DNA of 64,000 nucleotides, taken from positions 69,501 through 133,500 of the forward strand of contig NZ_CP136684.1 of the NCBI RefSeq assembly GCF_032921865.1, given 5' to 3'. The notes beneath the pieces are model-generated. The model did no database searches. It was not told where the DNA came from and saw only the letters and a program-made list of their open reading frames with translations. Origin of the DNA: Thalassospira lucentensis. Lineage in GTDB: Bacteria > Pseudomonadota > Alphaproteobacteria > Rhodospirillales > Thalassospiraceae. Positions 36,863-45,742 of the stretch are shown piece after piece (position 1 is the first letter of the stretch; each line of letters starts with the position of its first letter). The translations under genes and the position numbers were made by a program.

Positions 36863-38353
36863 ATGGATCTTCTTTCCATCCTGACACCGCTGTTCTTTAC
36901 GCTTGTTGCCGTTGGCACGGTGATCGGCATCATCTTTGGCGCGATCCCCGGCATGACAGCGACCATGGCGGTTGCAGTCTGTTTGCCGCTGACCTATTCA
37001 CTTGGGCTTGAAAACGGCCTGGCACTTTTGCTTGGCCTTTATGTCGGGGGAATTTCCGGCGGGCTTGTCCCGGCGATCCTGCTCAATATCCCTGGTACAC
37101 CTTCATCGATCACGACTACGCTTGACGGTTATCCGATGACGATGGCCGGCGAAGGTGAAAATGCGCTCAAGATCGGCATCATCTCGTCGGTCATTGGCGG
37201 CCTGATCAGCCTCGCCGCACTTTATTTGTTTGCGCCGGCATTGGCTGATTTCGCGATCAAGTTTTCCTATATCGAAAAATTCCTGATCATCTTCTTCGCC
37301 CTTACCGTCATGGCAGCACTGAGCAGCAGCCTTCTGGTCGGCATCTTCAGCGGCGTTCTGGGCATTTTCATCAGCCTGATCGGGGCCTATGACATTTCGC
37401 GTGGCGGCAACGGTGAATTGCGTCTCGTCCCGGAATTTCTTGAATATTACCTTGAAAGCGGCTTTTCACTTTTGCCGGTTCTGATCGGCCTGTTCGGTCT
37501 GGCAACCATCCTGATCGAAGCCGAAAACGGCATGCCCGAAGGACAGGGACTTTCGGGTGTGAAAATCGCCAAGGGCAAACCGTTCAGATTGTCGGTTTTC
37601 AAGGGCCAAATCGTCAACCTGATCCGGTCTTCGGGGATTGGTACGTTTGTCGGTATTCTGCCCGGTGTCGGCGGCAGTGCGGCTTCGATCCTGGCATACA
37701 GTCAGGAAAAGAACTTTTCACGCCATCCCGAACGTTTTGGCAAGGGTGAACCGGCCGGTGTGATTGCATCGGAAAGCGCCAATAACGGCCTGACCGGCGG
37801 GGCACTGGTGCCGTTGCTGTCACTTGGTATTCCGGGCGATTCAACCACCGCCATCCTGATCGGGGCCTTCACCCTGCAGGGCATTCAGGTCGGCCCGCTG
37901 TTTATCGGCAACAATCCGGTGACGTGGGATGCAATGATCATCGCCATGCTGGCGGCCAACCTTGTCATGTTCCTCGTAATGATCTTTGCCATCCGCCATA
38001 TCGCCAAGGTGGTATCGGTTCCGAAAAACATCCTGTTTCCAATCATCCTGATGATGTGCGTGGTAGGGGCCTATACGATCAATTACGGGGTGATGTTCGA
38101 TGTCTGGACGCTACTGATCTTTGGGCTGTTTGGTTATCTGGCACACAAGATCAGCCTTGAAATCGCACCCTTTATCATCGGCTTCATTCTTGGTCCGTCA
38201 GCAGAAATCTATTTCGTCAAAAGCCTTGAGTCTTTTGGCACATTGTCGATCTTCTTTACCAAAAGCTGGATCGCGGTTCTGCTTTGGGTACTGATTGCCC
38301 TGTCGATCGGCTTTTCGATCATGGTATCGCGCAAAACCAAAAAAATGCGCTAA
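36863..38353 (+). CDS. Tripartite tricarboxylate transporter large permease (TctA family)
   Basis: A 496-residue inner-membrane protein with about eleven or twelve hydrophobic helices. The family's hallmark FGAIPGMTATMAVAVCLPLTYSL (about 27-50), YVGGISGGLVPAILLNIPGTPSSITTTLDGYPM (about 72-105) and the repeated half GTFVGILPGVGGSAASILAYSQEK with ALVPLLSLGIPGDSTTAILIGAF are present. Together with the upstream TctC and TctB proteins it forms a secondary carboxylate importer. A LacI-type regulator gene follows in the same direction after a hairpin. Confidence 0.95.
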   Translation: MDLLSILTPLFFTLVAVGTVIGIIFGAIPGMTATMAVAVCLPLTYSLGLENGLALLLGLYVGGISGGLVPAILLNIPGTPSSITTTLDGYPMTMAGEGENALKIGIISSVIGGLISLAALYLFAPALADFAIKFSYIEKFLIIFFALTVMAALSSSLLVGIFSGVLGIFISLIGAYDISRGGNGELRLVPEFLEYYLESGFSLLPVLIGLFGLATILIEAENGMPEGQGLSGVKIAKGKPFRLSVFKGQIVNLIRSSGIGTFVGILPGVGGSAASILAYSQEKNFSRHPERFGKGEPAGVIASESANNGLTGGALVPLLSLGIPGDSTTAILIGAFTLQGIQVGPLFIGNNPVTWDAMIIAMLAANLVMFLVMIFAIRHIAKVVSVPKNILFPIILMMCVVGAYTINYGVMFDVWTLLIFGLFGYLAHKISLEIAPFIIGFILGPSAEIYFVKSLESFGTLSIFFTKSWIAVLLWVLIALSIGFSIMVSRKTKKMR

Positions 38354-38362
38354 CCACCAGCA

Positions 38363-38395
38363 CAGCCGTCTGTCGCCTGTGGTGACGGACGGCTG
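38363..38395 (+). terminator. Hairpin downstream of the TctA gene
   Basis: CAGCCGTCTGTC / GACGGACGGCTG, a 12-bp stem with a central mismatch, begins 10 nt after the TctA stop. No U-tract follows, so termination efficiency is uncertain. Confidence 0.5.
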
Positions 38396-38498
38396 GCTTG
38401 CCCCCGATGAATGCCTTATGTAATGTTTGAATTCGGGGCTCACCCGATCCGATATCCGGAATGATCCGTAACGGATTGACCTGTCACGAGAAACCGAT

Positions 38499-39539
38499 TT
38501 GCTTAATATACCGAAACATAATGACGTCCTGAAAAATGGCGATCTGAAATCCGGCACGGTCACCATGGAAACTGTGGGACGGCTGGCCGGTGTTTCGCAG
38601 GTGACGGTTTCACGTGCCCTGAATGATCCCAAAAAGGTCTCGGCAAACACGCTTAAACGCATTCAGGATGCGATTGAGCTGACCGGCTATGTTCCCAACA
38701 TGGTGGCCGGTGCCCTGGCATCGAAACGCAGTCAGTTGATCGCGGCCCTTGTGCCATCGATTACCAATGTCATCTATTCCGACCTGATGCAGAATTTCAT
38801 CGATGTCATTCGCGGGTCGGGCTACCACGTTCTTATGGCCGAAACCGGCTTTTCACAGGAAGAAGAACAGGCTGTTCTAACAACGATGCTCAGCCGCCGC
38901 CCCGATGGTATTCTTCTGACCGGTATCCACCATTCAGCAGGCTGCAAACGCATGTTGCTGGGGGCTGGCATCCCGGTCATCGAAGTGTGGGATACAACGG
39001 AATCCCCGATTGATGTCTGTATCGGCTTTTCCCATATCCGGGCTGGCGAAGAGATGGCGCAATTCGCGTTTGAACGCGGCTATCGCAATGCCATCGCTGT
39101 ATCGGCGGGCGATGAACGCGCCCTCCGCCGCAAGGACGCATTCTGCACCCGTTTCGGAAAACTGACCGGCACAACACCGGGTGCTGTCTGTTTTGAAAGC
39201 GGTGCAACCATCGAACGTGGCCGCAACGGACTGGCACGCGCAATTGACGGTGGTTTTCGTAATGGTCTGGTGATGTGCAGTTCGGATCTTCTGGCGCATG
39301 GGGTTCTGATCGAGGCACAGTCACGCGGCATATCCGTCCCCGGCGATATTGCCGTAATGGGCTTTGGCAATCAGGATTTTTCGGCCTTCACCCTTCCGGC
39401 CCTGACCACGGTCGATATCGATCGCAAACATCTGGGCGCACAGGCCGCCAACGCCCTTGTCGCCCGGATCGGCAATCAGGAATTACCAAGCAGAAGCATT
39501 GATGTCGGTTTCCAGATCATTCCGCGCGCCTCGGCCTGA
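38499..39539 (+). CDS. LacI/GalR-family transcriptional regulator
   Basis: A regulator of about 346 residues: N-terminal helix-turn-helix METVGRLAGVSQVTVSRALNDPKKVS with hinge helix YVPNMVAGALASKRS, then a periplasmic-binding-like effector domain (about 85-340; LIAALVPSITNVIYSDLM, DGILLTGIHHS, GDIAVMGFGNQDFSAF, ALTTVDIDRKHLGAQAANALVARI). The GntR-type gluconate repressors of this family are near relatives. The start is uncertain: TTG 38499 gives a short leader before the helix-turn-helix, while ATG 38565 would begin inside it. The LacI-type palindromes at 34947 and 35068 are its probable operators, making it the regulator of the TCT and arabonate operons. Confidence 0.87.
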   Translation: MLNIPKHNDVLKNGDLKSGTVTMETVGRLAGVSQVTVSRALNDPKKVSANTLKRIQDAIELTGYVPNMVAGALASKRSQLIAALVPSITNVIYSDLMQNFIDVIRGSGYHVLMAETGFSQEEEQAVLTTMLSRRPDGILLTGIHHSAGCKRMLLGAGIPVIEVWDTTESPIDVCIGFSHIRAGEEMAQFAFERGYRNAIAVSAGDERALRRKDAFCTRFGKLTGTTPGAVCFESGATIERGRNGLARAIDGGFRNGLVMCSSDLLAHGVLIEAQSRGISVPGDIAVMGFGNQDFSAFTLPALTTVDIDRKHLGAQAANALVARIGNQELPSRSIDVGFQIIPRASA

Positions 39540-39572
39540 TCCCGTCTAACTGATCCGGCGCACCGATCGGGT

Positions 39573-40385
39573 TCAGGCAAAACGCCGGAACAACCCACGC
39601 CGTTCGCGGCAAATCATCGTCAATCCTGCCTGCCGCGCCAGATTGACCGCGGTTAATGTTGGCCCCGAAAGGGTTACAAGCCCGCCCACCCCGCATTGCA
39701 CGGTTTTGGTGACGATTTCATAAGAACAGCGGCTGGTCATCAGGATAAACCCACCCGTTTTATCAAGGCCTTCACGGGCCACTGCCCCCAAAACCTTGTC
39801 CAGTGCATTATGCCGTCCGATATCCTCGCGAACGATGCGAATGACACCGGTCGCATCAACAAAGGCACTGGCATGCAAAAGCCCACCACCTTCGCGGTTG
39901 CGTGTCTGATGATCGGGAAGAGCATCAATCGCGCACAAAACAACATCCTGCGACATATTACCCGGCACGACGGTGCCGATCTTGTCCATCGCAACCGCAT
40001 CAAGCGATTGCACTCCGCAGAGCCCGCATCCTGAACGCCCTTCAAGGGTGCGTTGACGGACTTCAAGCCGGTCAAGGATGTCTTCATCCAGATCGGCCTC
40101 AATCACATATCCCTGCAGGGTTTTGCGCACATCGCGCAAACTTATCTGCCCGACATGATCCGCAATGCCTTCGGACAGGGCAAAACCGATCATGAAATCT
40201 TCAAGATCGTGGGGTGATACCATCATCACGGCATGAGATTTACCGTTGAATGTCAGGGCAGCCGGAATTTCTGGCTGCAGAATAATCGGCGCATCATCAC
40301 CGCCATCGCCGCGCACAACGGCACGCGCCGGGTCATGGTCACGACCATCAATGATGCGGTTTGCTGATGTCATTTCTGCTGTCAC
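39573..40385 (-). CDS. fdhD: Formate dehydrogenase accessory sulfurtransferase FdhD
   Basis: A 270-residue cytoplasmic protein that transfers sulfur from a cysteine desulfurase to the molybdenum cofactor before insertion into formate dehydrogenase. The sulfur-carrying loop motif CGLCG (about 119-123), preceded by RTLEGRSG, is intact; EDIGRHNALDKVLG and MTSRCSYEIVTKTVQCGV match the family. Start at GTG 40385 overlaps the fdsD stop (GTGA); ATG 40373 is an alternative. Last gene of the fds operon. Confidence 0.93.
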   Translation of the reverse strand: MTAEMTSANRIIDGRDHDPARAVVRGDGGDDAPIILQPEIPAALTFNGKSHAVMMVSPHDLEDFMIGFALSEGIADHVGQISLRDVRKTLQGYVIEADLDEDILDRLEVRQRTLEGRSGCGLCGVQSLDAVAMDKIGTVVPGNMSQDVVLCAIDALPDHQTRNREGGGLLHASAFVDATGVIRIVREDIGRHNALDKVLGAVAREGLDKTGGFILMTSRCSYEIVTKTVQCGVGGLVTLSGPTLTAVNLARQAGLTMICRERRGLFRRFA

Positions 40386-40606
40386 GCTGGTTGCTTGACC
40401 TTGCGGATCGATGGTGCGGCTTCGATCACCAGCGGGTGAAAGCCCTCATGACCGCTTTCAATCATGTCAAAAAGCTGCTTGCGCATCCGTGGTTCCCAGA
40501 AATCGCTGATATGCCCTGCCACACCAGCCACGCCTTCGGCATGGGGTTTGGATTTGAAAAAAGTCGCGATCTGATTGGCCATATAGACGAGTTTGTCAGG
40601 TGCCAT
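40382..40606 (-). CDS. fdsD: Formate dehydrogenase delta subunit
   Basis: A 74-residue protein of the FdsD family: starts MAPDKLVYMANQIATFFKS, with a central GVAGHISDFWEPRMRKQLFDMI segment characteristic of the family. In Rhodobacter and Ralstonia FdsD is required for maturation or assembly of the NAD-linked formate dehydrogenase. GCGGGAG lies about 11 nt before ATG 40606. Stop overlaps the fdhD start; a hairpin separates it from fdsA. Confidence 0.9.
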   Translation of the reverse strand: MAPDKLVYMANQIATFFKSKPHAEGVAGVAGHISDFWEPRMRKQLFDMIESGHEGFHPLVIEAAPSIRKVKQPA

Positions 40607-40651
40607 TGGCGTTTAAACTCCCGCCAGAATTCTTGATTTACGGACGAAAAC

Positions 40652-40689
40652 GCCCGGTTTCATGATGATATCCTATCATGAAGCCGGGC
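40652..40689 (-). terminator. Hairpin between fdsA and fdsD
   Basis: A long stem formed by GCCCGG...CCGGGC closing an inner TTCATGA / TCATGAA repeat, interrupted by a G-U pair. It starts about 12 nt after the fdsA stop. No U-tract; could attenuate or protect the transcript so that the two accessory genes are made at lower level. Confidence 0.55.
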
Positions 40690-40701
40690 AATGTTTCGCA
40701 C

Positions 40702-43581
40702 CTATTCGGCCGCATCAACACGCGGAAGTATCCGGCGCGCCTGTTCGGCCTGCTTGTCATATTCCACCTGCCATTCGGTCGGCCCGTTGCTGGGCGTAAC
40801 CTGAACGGCGGTAACCTTGTATTCCGGGCAGTTGGTTGCCCAGTCGGTATAATCGGTGGTGATCACGTTGGCCTGCGTGCCCGGATGGTGGAAGGTCGTA
40901 TAAACCACACCGGGGGCAACACGGTCCGTGATCGTCGCACGCAGCGACGTTTCACCCGACCGCGATGCCAGACGGATCCAGTCCCCTTCGCGAATGCCCC
41001 GCTGTTCGGCATCATGGGGATGGATTTCAAGCAGGTCTTCCTTATGCCATGCGCTGTTGGCCGTCCGGCGGGTCTGTGCCCCGACATTGTATTGCGAAAG
41101 AATACGCCCCGTCGTCAGCAACAGCGGGAAGCGCGGCCCGGTACGTTCATCGGTTGCGACATATTCGGTCACAACAAACTTGCCCTTGCCGCGTACGAAG
41201 CCGTCAATATGCATGACCGGAGTGCCCAACGGGGCCTTCTCGTTACACGGCCACTGTATAGAACCCTCGCGTTCCAGAAGGTCATAACTGACCCCGGCGA
41301 AGCTTGGTGTGGTGCGTGCGATTTCATCCATCACCTGCGACGGATGGGTATAGTTCCAATCAAGTCCCATCGCACGGGCAAGGTTCTGCGTGACTTCCCA
41401 GTCGGCAAAGCCGTTTTTCGGGCTCATCACCTTGCGCACACGGTTAATGCGGCGTTCGGCGTTGGTAAATGTCCCGTCCTTTTCAAGGAAGGTCGAACCG
41501 GGCAGGAAGACATGCGCATGGTTCGCCGTTTCATTCAGGAACAGGTCATGGACCACAACGCATTCCATCGCGGCAAGACCGGCGGCAACATGTTTGGTAT
41601 CCGGGTCCGACTGCAGGATGTCTTCACCCTGAATATAGATACCCTTGAATGTGCCTTCGACGGCAGCATCAAGCATGTTCGGAATGCGAAGACCCGGTTC
41701 GTCATCCAGTTTGACGCCCCAGATTTTTTCAAACACATCACGCGTCGCATCATCGGCAATATGACGATAGCCCGGCAGTTCGTGCGGGAACGATCCCATA
41801 TCGCACGAACCCTGCACATTATTCTGCCCGCGAAGCGGGTTAACCCCCACGCCCGGACGCCCGATATTGCCCGTCGCCATCGCAAGGTTGGCAATCGCCA
41901 TCACGGTGGTCGACCCCTGGCTGTGCTCGGTCACGCCAAGTCCGTAATAAATAGCGCCATTGCCGCCTCGGGCAAAAATACGCGCTGCCTTCCGAAGGGT
42001 TTCTGCTGGAACACCGGACTGGCGTTCGACTTCTTCCGGGCTGTTTTGCGGATCGGATACAAACGCTGCCCAATCCTGGAACTCGTCCCAATCGCACCGT
42101 TCGCGAATGAACGCCTCGTCAAACAGGCCTTCGGTCACGATCACATGTGCAAGCGATGTCAGAACCGCAACATTGGTGCCCGGACGCAATGCCAGATGAG
42201 CTGCGGCCTTGATATGCGGCGTGCGCACCAGATCAATACGACGCGGGTCGATCACGATCAGCTCCGCCCCCTGACGCAACCGCTTTTTGAGGCGCGATGC
42301 AAAAACAGGGTGCCCGTCCGTCGGGTTGGCCCCGATCAGGATCACGACATCTGTGTGCTCGACACTGTCAAAATCCTGCGTCCCGGCCGATGTCCCGAAT
42401 GTGGTCTTAAGGCCATAACCGGTGGGCGAATGACAGACACGTGCACAGGTATCAACGTTGTTATTGCCAAACCCGGCACGGATCAGCTTCTGCACAAGGA
42501 AGGTTTCCTCGTTCGTGCAGCGCGATGACGTGATCCCGCCAATCGCGGCCTTGCCGTATTTTTCCTGAATGGAACGGAATTTATCGGCGGTGTAACGAAG
42601 GGCTTCTTCCCAACTGACTTCGCGCCACGGATCGGATGTGTTTTCCCGGATCATCGGGTTGAGGATACGGTCCTTGTGGCTGGCATAGCCATAGGCAAAC
42701 CGTCCCTTGACGCATGAATGCCCGCGATTGGCCTTGCCATCCTTGTACGGCACCATGCGCACCAGTTCATCACCACGCATTTCCGCCTTGAACGAACAGC
42801 CAACCCCGCAATAGGCACATGTGGTCACGACCGAATGTTCCGGCTGACCGATTTCGATTACCGATTTTTCCTGAAGCGTCGCCGTCGGGCAGGCCTGAAC
42901 ACAGGCACCGCACGACACGCATTCTGAATCCAGGAAGTTTTCATGCATGCCCGGCGACACCCGGCTTTCAAACCCGCGTCCCTCAATCGTCAGGGCAAAG
43001 GTTCCCTGCACTTCCTCGCACGCCCGCACGCAACGTGAACAGACGATACATTTCGACGGGTCATAGGTGAAATACGGGTTGCTCTCGTCTTTGGCCATGT
43101 AGCGCGGGTTTTCCTCGCCATTCTGGCGGGTCTTGACGTGGTTGCCCCCATCATAACCATAACGGACATCGCGCAAGCCAACCGCACCGGCCATGTCCTG
43201 CAATTCGCAATCGCCATTCGCCGCACAGGTCAGGCAATCCAGCGGGTGATCGGAAATATAAAGTTCCATAACACCTTTGCGGATTTTCTTGAGCCGTTCG
43301 GTCTGGGTATGGACCACCATGCCATCCGCCACCGGGGTCGTGCAGGATGACGGGGTGCCGTTGCGACCTTCGATTTCGACCAGACACAGGCGGCACGAAC
43401 CAAACGCATCGACCATGTCAGTCGCGCACAGTTTCGGTACCTGAATGCCCGCCTCCATCGAGGCCCGCATGATCGACGTGCCTTCGGGCACGGTCACATC
43501 AAATCCGTCAACATTGATCGTCACGGTCTTTTCGGATTTGGCGGCGGGGGTTCCGTAGTCGACTTCTTTTACCAAGGACAT
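40702..43581 (-). CDS. fdsA: NAD-dependent formate dehydrogenase alpha subunit (Mo/Fe-S)
   Basis: A 959-residue catalytic subunit that oxidises formate to CO2 at a bis-MGD molybdenum centre. Domains in order: plant-type [2Fe-2S] ferredoxin (first 90 residues, CATD...CRLC), a NuoG-like His/Cys cluster (HPLDCLTCAANGDCELQ), two [4Fe-4S] clusters (CIVCSRCVRACEE; CVSCGACVQACP), then the molybdopterin oxidoreductase with CAYCGVGC cluster and the active-site segment DTCARVCHSPTG, whose Cys-His pair is coded by TGT-CAT (cysteine, not selenocysteine), and a C-terminal MGD-binding domain. ATG 43581 is preferred; GTG 43590 overlaps the fdsB stop. Cytoplasmic, forming a complex with FdsB and FdsG. Confidence 0.95.
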   Translation of the reverse strand: MSLVKEVDYGTPAAKSEKTVTINVDGFDVTVPEGTSIMRASMEAGIQVPKLCATDMVDAFGSCRLCLVEIEGRNGTPSSCTTPVADGMVVHTQTERLKKIRKGVMELYISDHPLDCLTCAANGDCELQDMAGAVGLRDVRYGYDGGNHVKTRQNGEENPRYMAKDESNPYFTYDPSKCIVCSRCVRACEEVQGTFALTIEGRGFESRVSPGMHENFLDSECVSCGACVQACPTATLQEKSVIEIGQPEHSVVTTCAYCGVGCSFKAEMRGDELVRMVPYKDGKANRGHSCVKGRFAYGYASHKDRILNPMIRENTSDPWREVSWEEALRYTADKFRSIQEKYGKAAIGGITSSRCTNEETFLVQKLIRAGFGNNNVDTCARVCHSPTGYGLKTTFGTSAGTQDFDSVEHTDVVILIGANPTDGHPVFASRLKKRLRQGAELIVIDPRRIDLVRTPHIKAAAHLALRPGTNVAVLTSLAHVIVTEGLFDEAFIRERCDWDEFQDWAAFVSDPQNSPEEVERQSGVPAETLRKAARIFARGGNGAIYYGLGVTEHSQGSTTVMAIANLAMATGNIGRPGVGVNPLRGQNNVQGSCDMGSFPHELPGYRHIADDATRDVFEKIWGVKLDDEPGLRIPNMLDAAVEGTFKGIYIQGEDILQSDPDTKHVAAGLAAMECVVVHDLFLNETANHAHVFLPGSTFLEKDGTFTNAERRINRVRKVMSPKNGFADWEVTQNLARAMGLDWNYTHPSQVMDEIARTTPSFAGVSYDLLEREGSIQWPCNEKAPLGTPVMHIDGFVRGKGKFVVTEYVATDERTGPRFPLLLTTGRILSQYNVGAQTRRTANSAWHKEDLLEIHPHDAEQRGIREGDWIRLASRSGETSLRATITDRVAPGVVYTTFHHPGTQANVITTDYTDWATNCPEYKVTAVQVTPSNGPTEWQVEYDKQAEQARRILPRVDAAE

Positions 43582-43586
43582 CGTTC

Positions 43587-45143
43587 TCACTCCGCGGCTA
43601 TATCAAGCGCATGGGGCTTGAAATCATCAGGGAAATGGGTCAGTGCGCTCATCACCGGATAGGGGGTAAACCCGCCCAGCGCGCATAGCGACCCGAACTT
43701 CATCGTTTCACACAGATCGGTCAGAAGTTCCTTCTGCATTTCGGGATCTTCACCGCGTGCGATCTTGTCGACAACTTCGGTGCCACGTGTTGACCCGATG
43801 CGGCATGGTGTGCATTTGCCACATGATTCAATCGCACAGAATTCCATGGCAAAACGGGCCTGTTTCATCATGTCGACACTGTCGTCAAACACGACGACAC
43901 CGGCATGACCGATCAGACCATCCGCCTTGGCGAATGCCTCGTAATCAAATGGTGTGTCAAATAGTTCGCGCGGGAAATACGCGCCCAGCGGACCACCGAC
44001 CTGAACCGCCTTGACCGGGCGGCCGCTTGCCGTGCCACCGCCGATCTGATCAACGATTTCACCAAGTGTCAGGCCAAACGCCGTTTCATAAAGGCCGCCA
44101 TGTTTGACATTGCCCGCGATCTGGATCGGAATGGTCCCGCGCGACCGGCCCATGCCGAAATCACGGTAATATTCCGCACCCTTTTCAAGGATCACCGGCA
44201 CCGAGCACAACGAGATAACGTTGTTAACAACCGTCGGCCGCCCCATAAAGCCCTCAAGGGCCGGAAGGGGTGGCTTGGCGCGGACAACGCCCCGCTTGCC
44301 TTCCATACTGTTCAAAAGCGAGGTTTCCTCGCCACACACATAGGCACCCGCCCCCATGCGGACTTCCATGTCGAACGCGTAATCCGATCCCAGAACCTTG
44401 GGCCCCAGCAGTTTGTTTGCTCGTGCGACTTCTATCGCTTCGTTCATGATGCGGATCGCATCGGGATATTCTGACCGGGTATAGACATATCCCTTGGTCG
44501 CCCCGGTCGCGAGACCGGCAATGATCATCCCTTCGATCAGGACAAACGGCTCGCCCTCCATGATCATGCGATCAGCAAACGTGCCGCTGTCGCCTTCGTC
44601 GGCGTTACAGACGATGTATTTCTGATCACCGGGCGCCTGACGCACGGTATTCCATTTGATACCCGTCGGGAAACCGGCACCACCGCGACCGCGAAGGCCT
44701 GAATCCGTAACCGCCTTGACGATATCCTCGGACGTCATCCCAAGGGCATTTTCAAGCCCCTTGAGCCCGTCATTGGCACGGTAATCGTCAAGCGACACCG
44801 GATCGATGATCCCGCACCGCTGGAAGGTCAGGCGCGTCTGCGCCTTCAGGAACGGGATATCCTGCGTGTGGCCAAGGAAACGTTTATGATCGCCACCGTT
44901 CAGGAAACCGGCATCAAACAGGCTGTCCACATCCTCGACCGCGACCGGACCATAAGCCAGACGCCCGCGCGATGCTTCGACCTCGACCATCGGCTCCAGC
45001 CAGTACATGCCAAACGAACCGTTACGCACGATCTGGACATCTTCACCGCGTTTGATCGCTTCGGCGGCAATGGCCTTTGCCACGTCATCCGCACCAAGGG
45101 CAACCGAACCGGAATCAAGCGGGATGTAAATCTTGACTGTCAT
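43587..45143 (-). CDS. fdsB: Formate dehydrogenase beta subunit (NADH-reducing, NuoF-like)
   Basis: A 518-residue flavoprotein passing electrons from FdsA to NAD. An N-terminal NuoE-like thioredoxin-type domain (about 1-90, without obvious cluster cysteines) is fused to a NuoF-like part: GLRGRGGAGFPTGIKWN (FMN/NADH site, about 151-167), NADEGDSGTFADR, GAYVCGEETSLLNSMEGKRG and the [4Fe-4S] ligands ESCGKCTPCRIGSTRG (about 438-453). Start overlaps the fdsG stop by 4 nt (ATGA). Confidence 0.95.
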   Translation of the reverse strand: MTVKIYIPLDSGSVALGADDVAKAIAAEAIKRGEDVQIVRNGSFGMYWLEPMVEVEASRGRLAYGPVAVEDVDSLFDAGFLNGGDHKRFLGHTQDIPFLKAQTRLTFQRCGIIDPVSLDDYRANDGLKGLENALGMTSEDIVKAVTDSGLRGRGGAGFPTGIKWNTVRQAPGDQKYIVCNADEGDSGTFADRMIMEGEPFVLIEGMIIAGLATGATKGYVYTRSEYPDAIRIMNEAIEVARANKLLGPKVLGSDYAFDMEVRMGAGAYVCGEETSLLNSMEGKRGVVRAKPPLPALEGFMGRPTVVNNVISLCSVPVILEKGAEYYRDFGMGRSRGTIPIQIAGNVKHGGLYETAFGLTLGEIVDQIGGGTASGRPVKAVQVGGPLGAYFPRELFDTPFDYEAFAKADGLIGHAGVVVFDDSVDMMKQARFAMEFCAIESCGKCTPCRIGSTRGTEVVDKIARGEDPEMQKELLTDLCETMKFGSLCALGGFTPYPVMSALTHFPDDFKPHALDIAAE

Positions 45144-45619
45144 GATCCCACCTCGCTCAGGATGCGATCAAGACGATCCTTGTTTACCCGGCCGACAACC
45201 TTGCCATCAACCATGGCCGCCGGTGCACAGGCACAAAGCCCAAGGCAGAAGACCGGCTCCAGCGTCACATTCTTGTCGCTGGTCGTTTCCGACCAGTCGA
45301 CTTTCAGTTTGCGCCGCGCATGGTCACCGACATCATCGGCCCCCATCGCCTGACAGGCTTCAGCACGGCAGATTTTGATCACATGTTTGCCCGGCTTTTC
45401 TTCCCGGAAGTCATGATAGAAACTGGCAACCCCGTGGACTTCTGCCCGGCTAAGGTTCAGTTTTTTGGCAATGGTCTGAAGCGCGCCTTCGGGAATAAAG
45501 CCGAATTCTTCCTGCACCTCATGCAGGATCGGCAAAAGCGGGCCTTCAAGTCCGGACAGCCCATCACAGATGGTGCCGACGCGGATGGATATTTCCTCGG
45601 TCGTCTCGGTTAAAGACAT
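45140..45619 (-). CDS. fdsG: Formate dehydrogenase gamma subunit (NuoE-like)
   Basis: A 159-residue [2Fe-2S] protein with thioredoxin-like fold. Helical N-terminal part (GPLLPILHEVQEEFGFIPEGALQTIAKKLNLS) then the cluster cysteines in KICRAEACQAMGA (about 86-98) and CLGLCACAPAAMVDGKVVG (about 128-146). ATG 45619 with GAGAGGCTTGC upstream is chosen over GTG 45634. First structural gene of the fds operon; a LysR-type box lies about 100 bp upstream. Confidence 0.94.
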   Translation of the reverse strand: MSLTETTEEISIRVGTICDGLSGLEGPLLPILHEVQEEFGFIPEGALQTIAKKLNLSRAEVHGVASFYHDFREEKPGKHVIKICRAEACQAMGADDVGDHARRKLKVDWSETTSDKNVTLEPVFCLGLCACAPAAMVDGKVVGRVNKDRLDRILSEVGS

Positions 45620-45716
45620 GCAAGCCTCTCTCACTTAGCAGTCTATTGAATTATTTGTTATTCCAGCCAGTGTCGGTGATTGCCGCCGCCGGTTCAATAA
45701 AGGCATCCCGTTACGC

Positions 45717-45733
45717 GATAGCGAAAACCTATC
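45717..45733 (-). promoter_or_regulatory. LysR-type binding site upstream of fdsG
   Basis: GATAG-N7-CTATC, a 17-bp perfect inverted repeat holding the LysR-type ATAG-N7-CTAT pattern, with an extra GATAG half-site on the minus strand about 10 bp further upstream (45741-45745 on the plus strand reads CTATC in part). It lies between the LysR stop and fdsG, so the LysR protein probably activates fds from here. Confidence 0.55.
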
Positions 45734-45742
45734 AAGCCGCTA

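Noticed and set aside
42430-42460. Possible selenocysteine at the formate dehydrogenase active site
   Set aside because: The active-site codon on the minus strand reads TGT (Cys) and there is no in-frame TGA in fdsA.
40678-42528. 616-codon plus-strand frame opposite fdsA
   Set aside because: It is a mirror of the conserved fdsA coding frame, with a low-complexity, Arg/His-rich translation and no domain.
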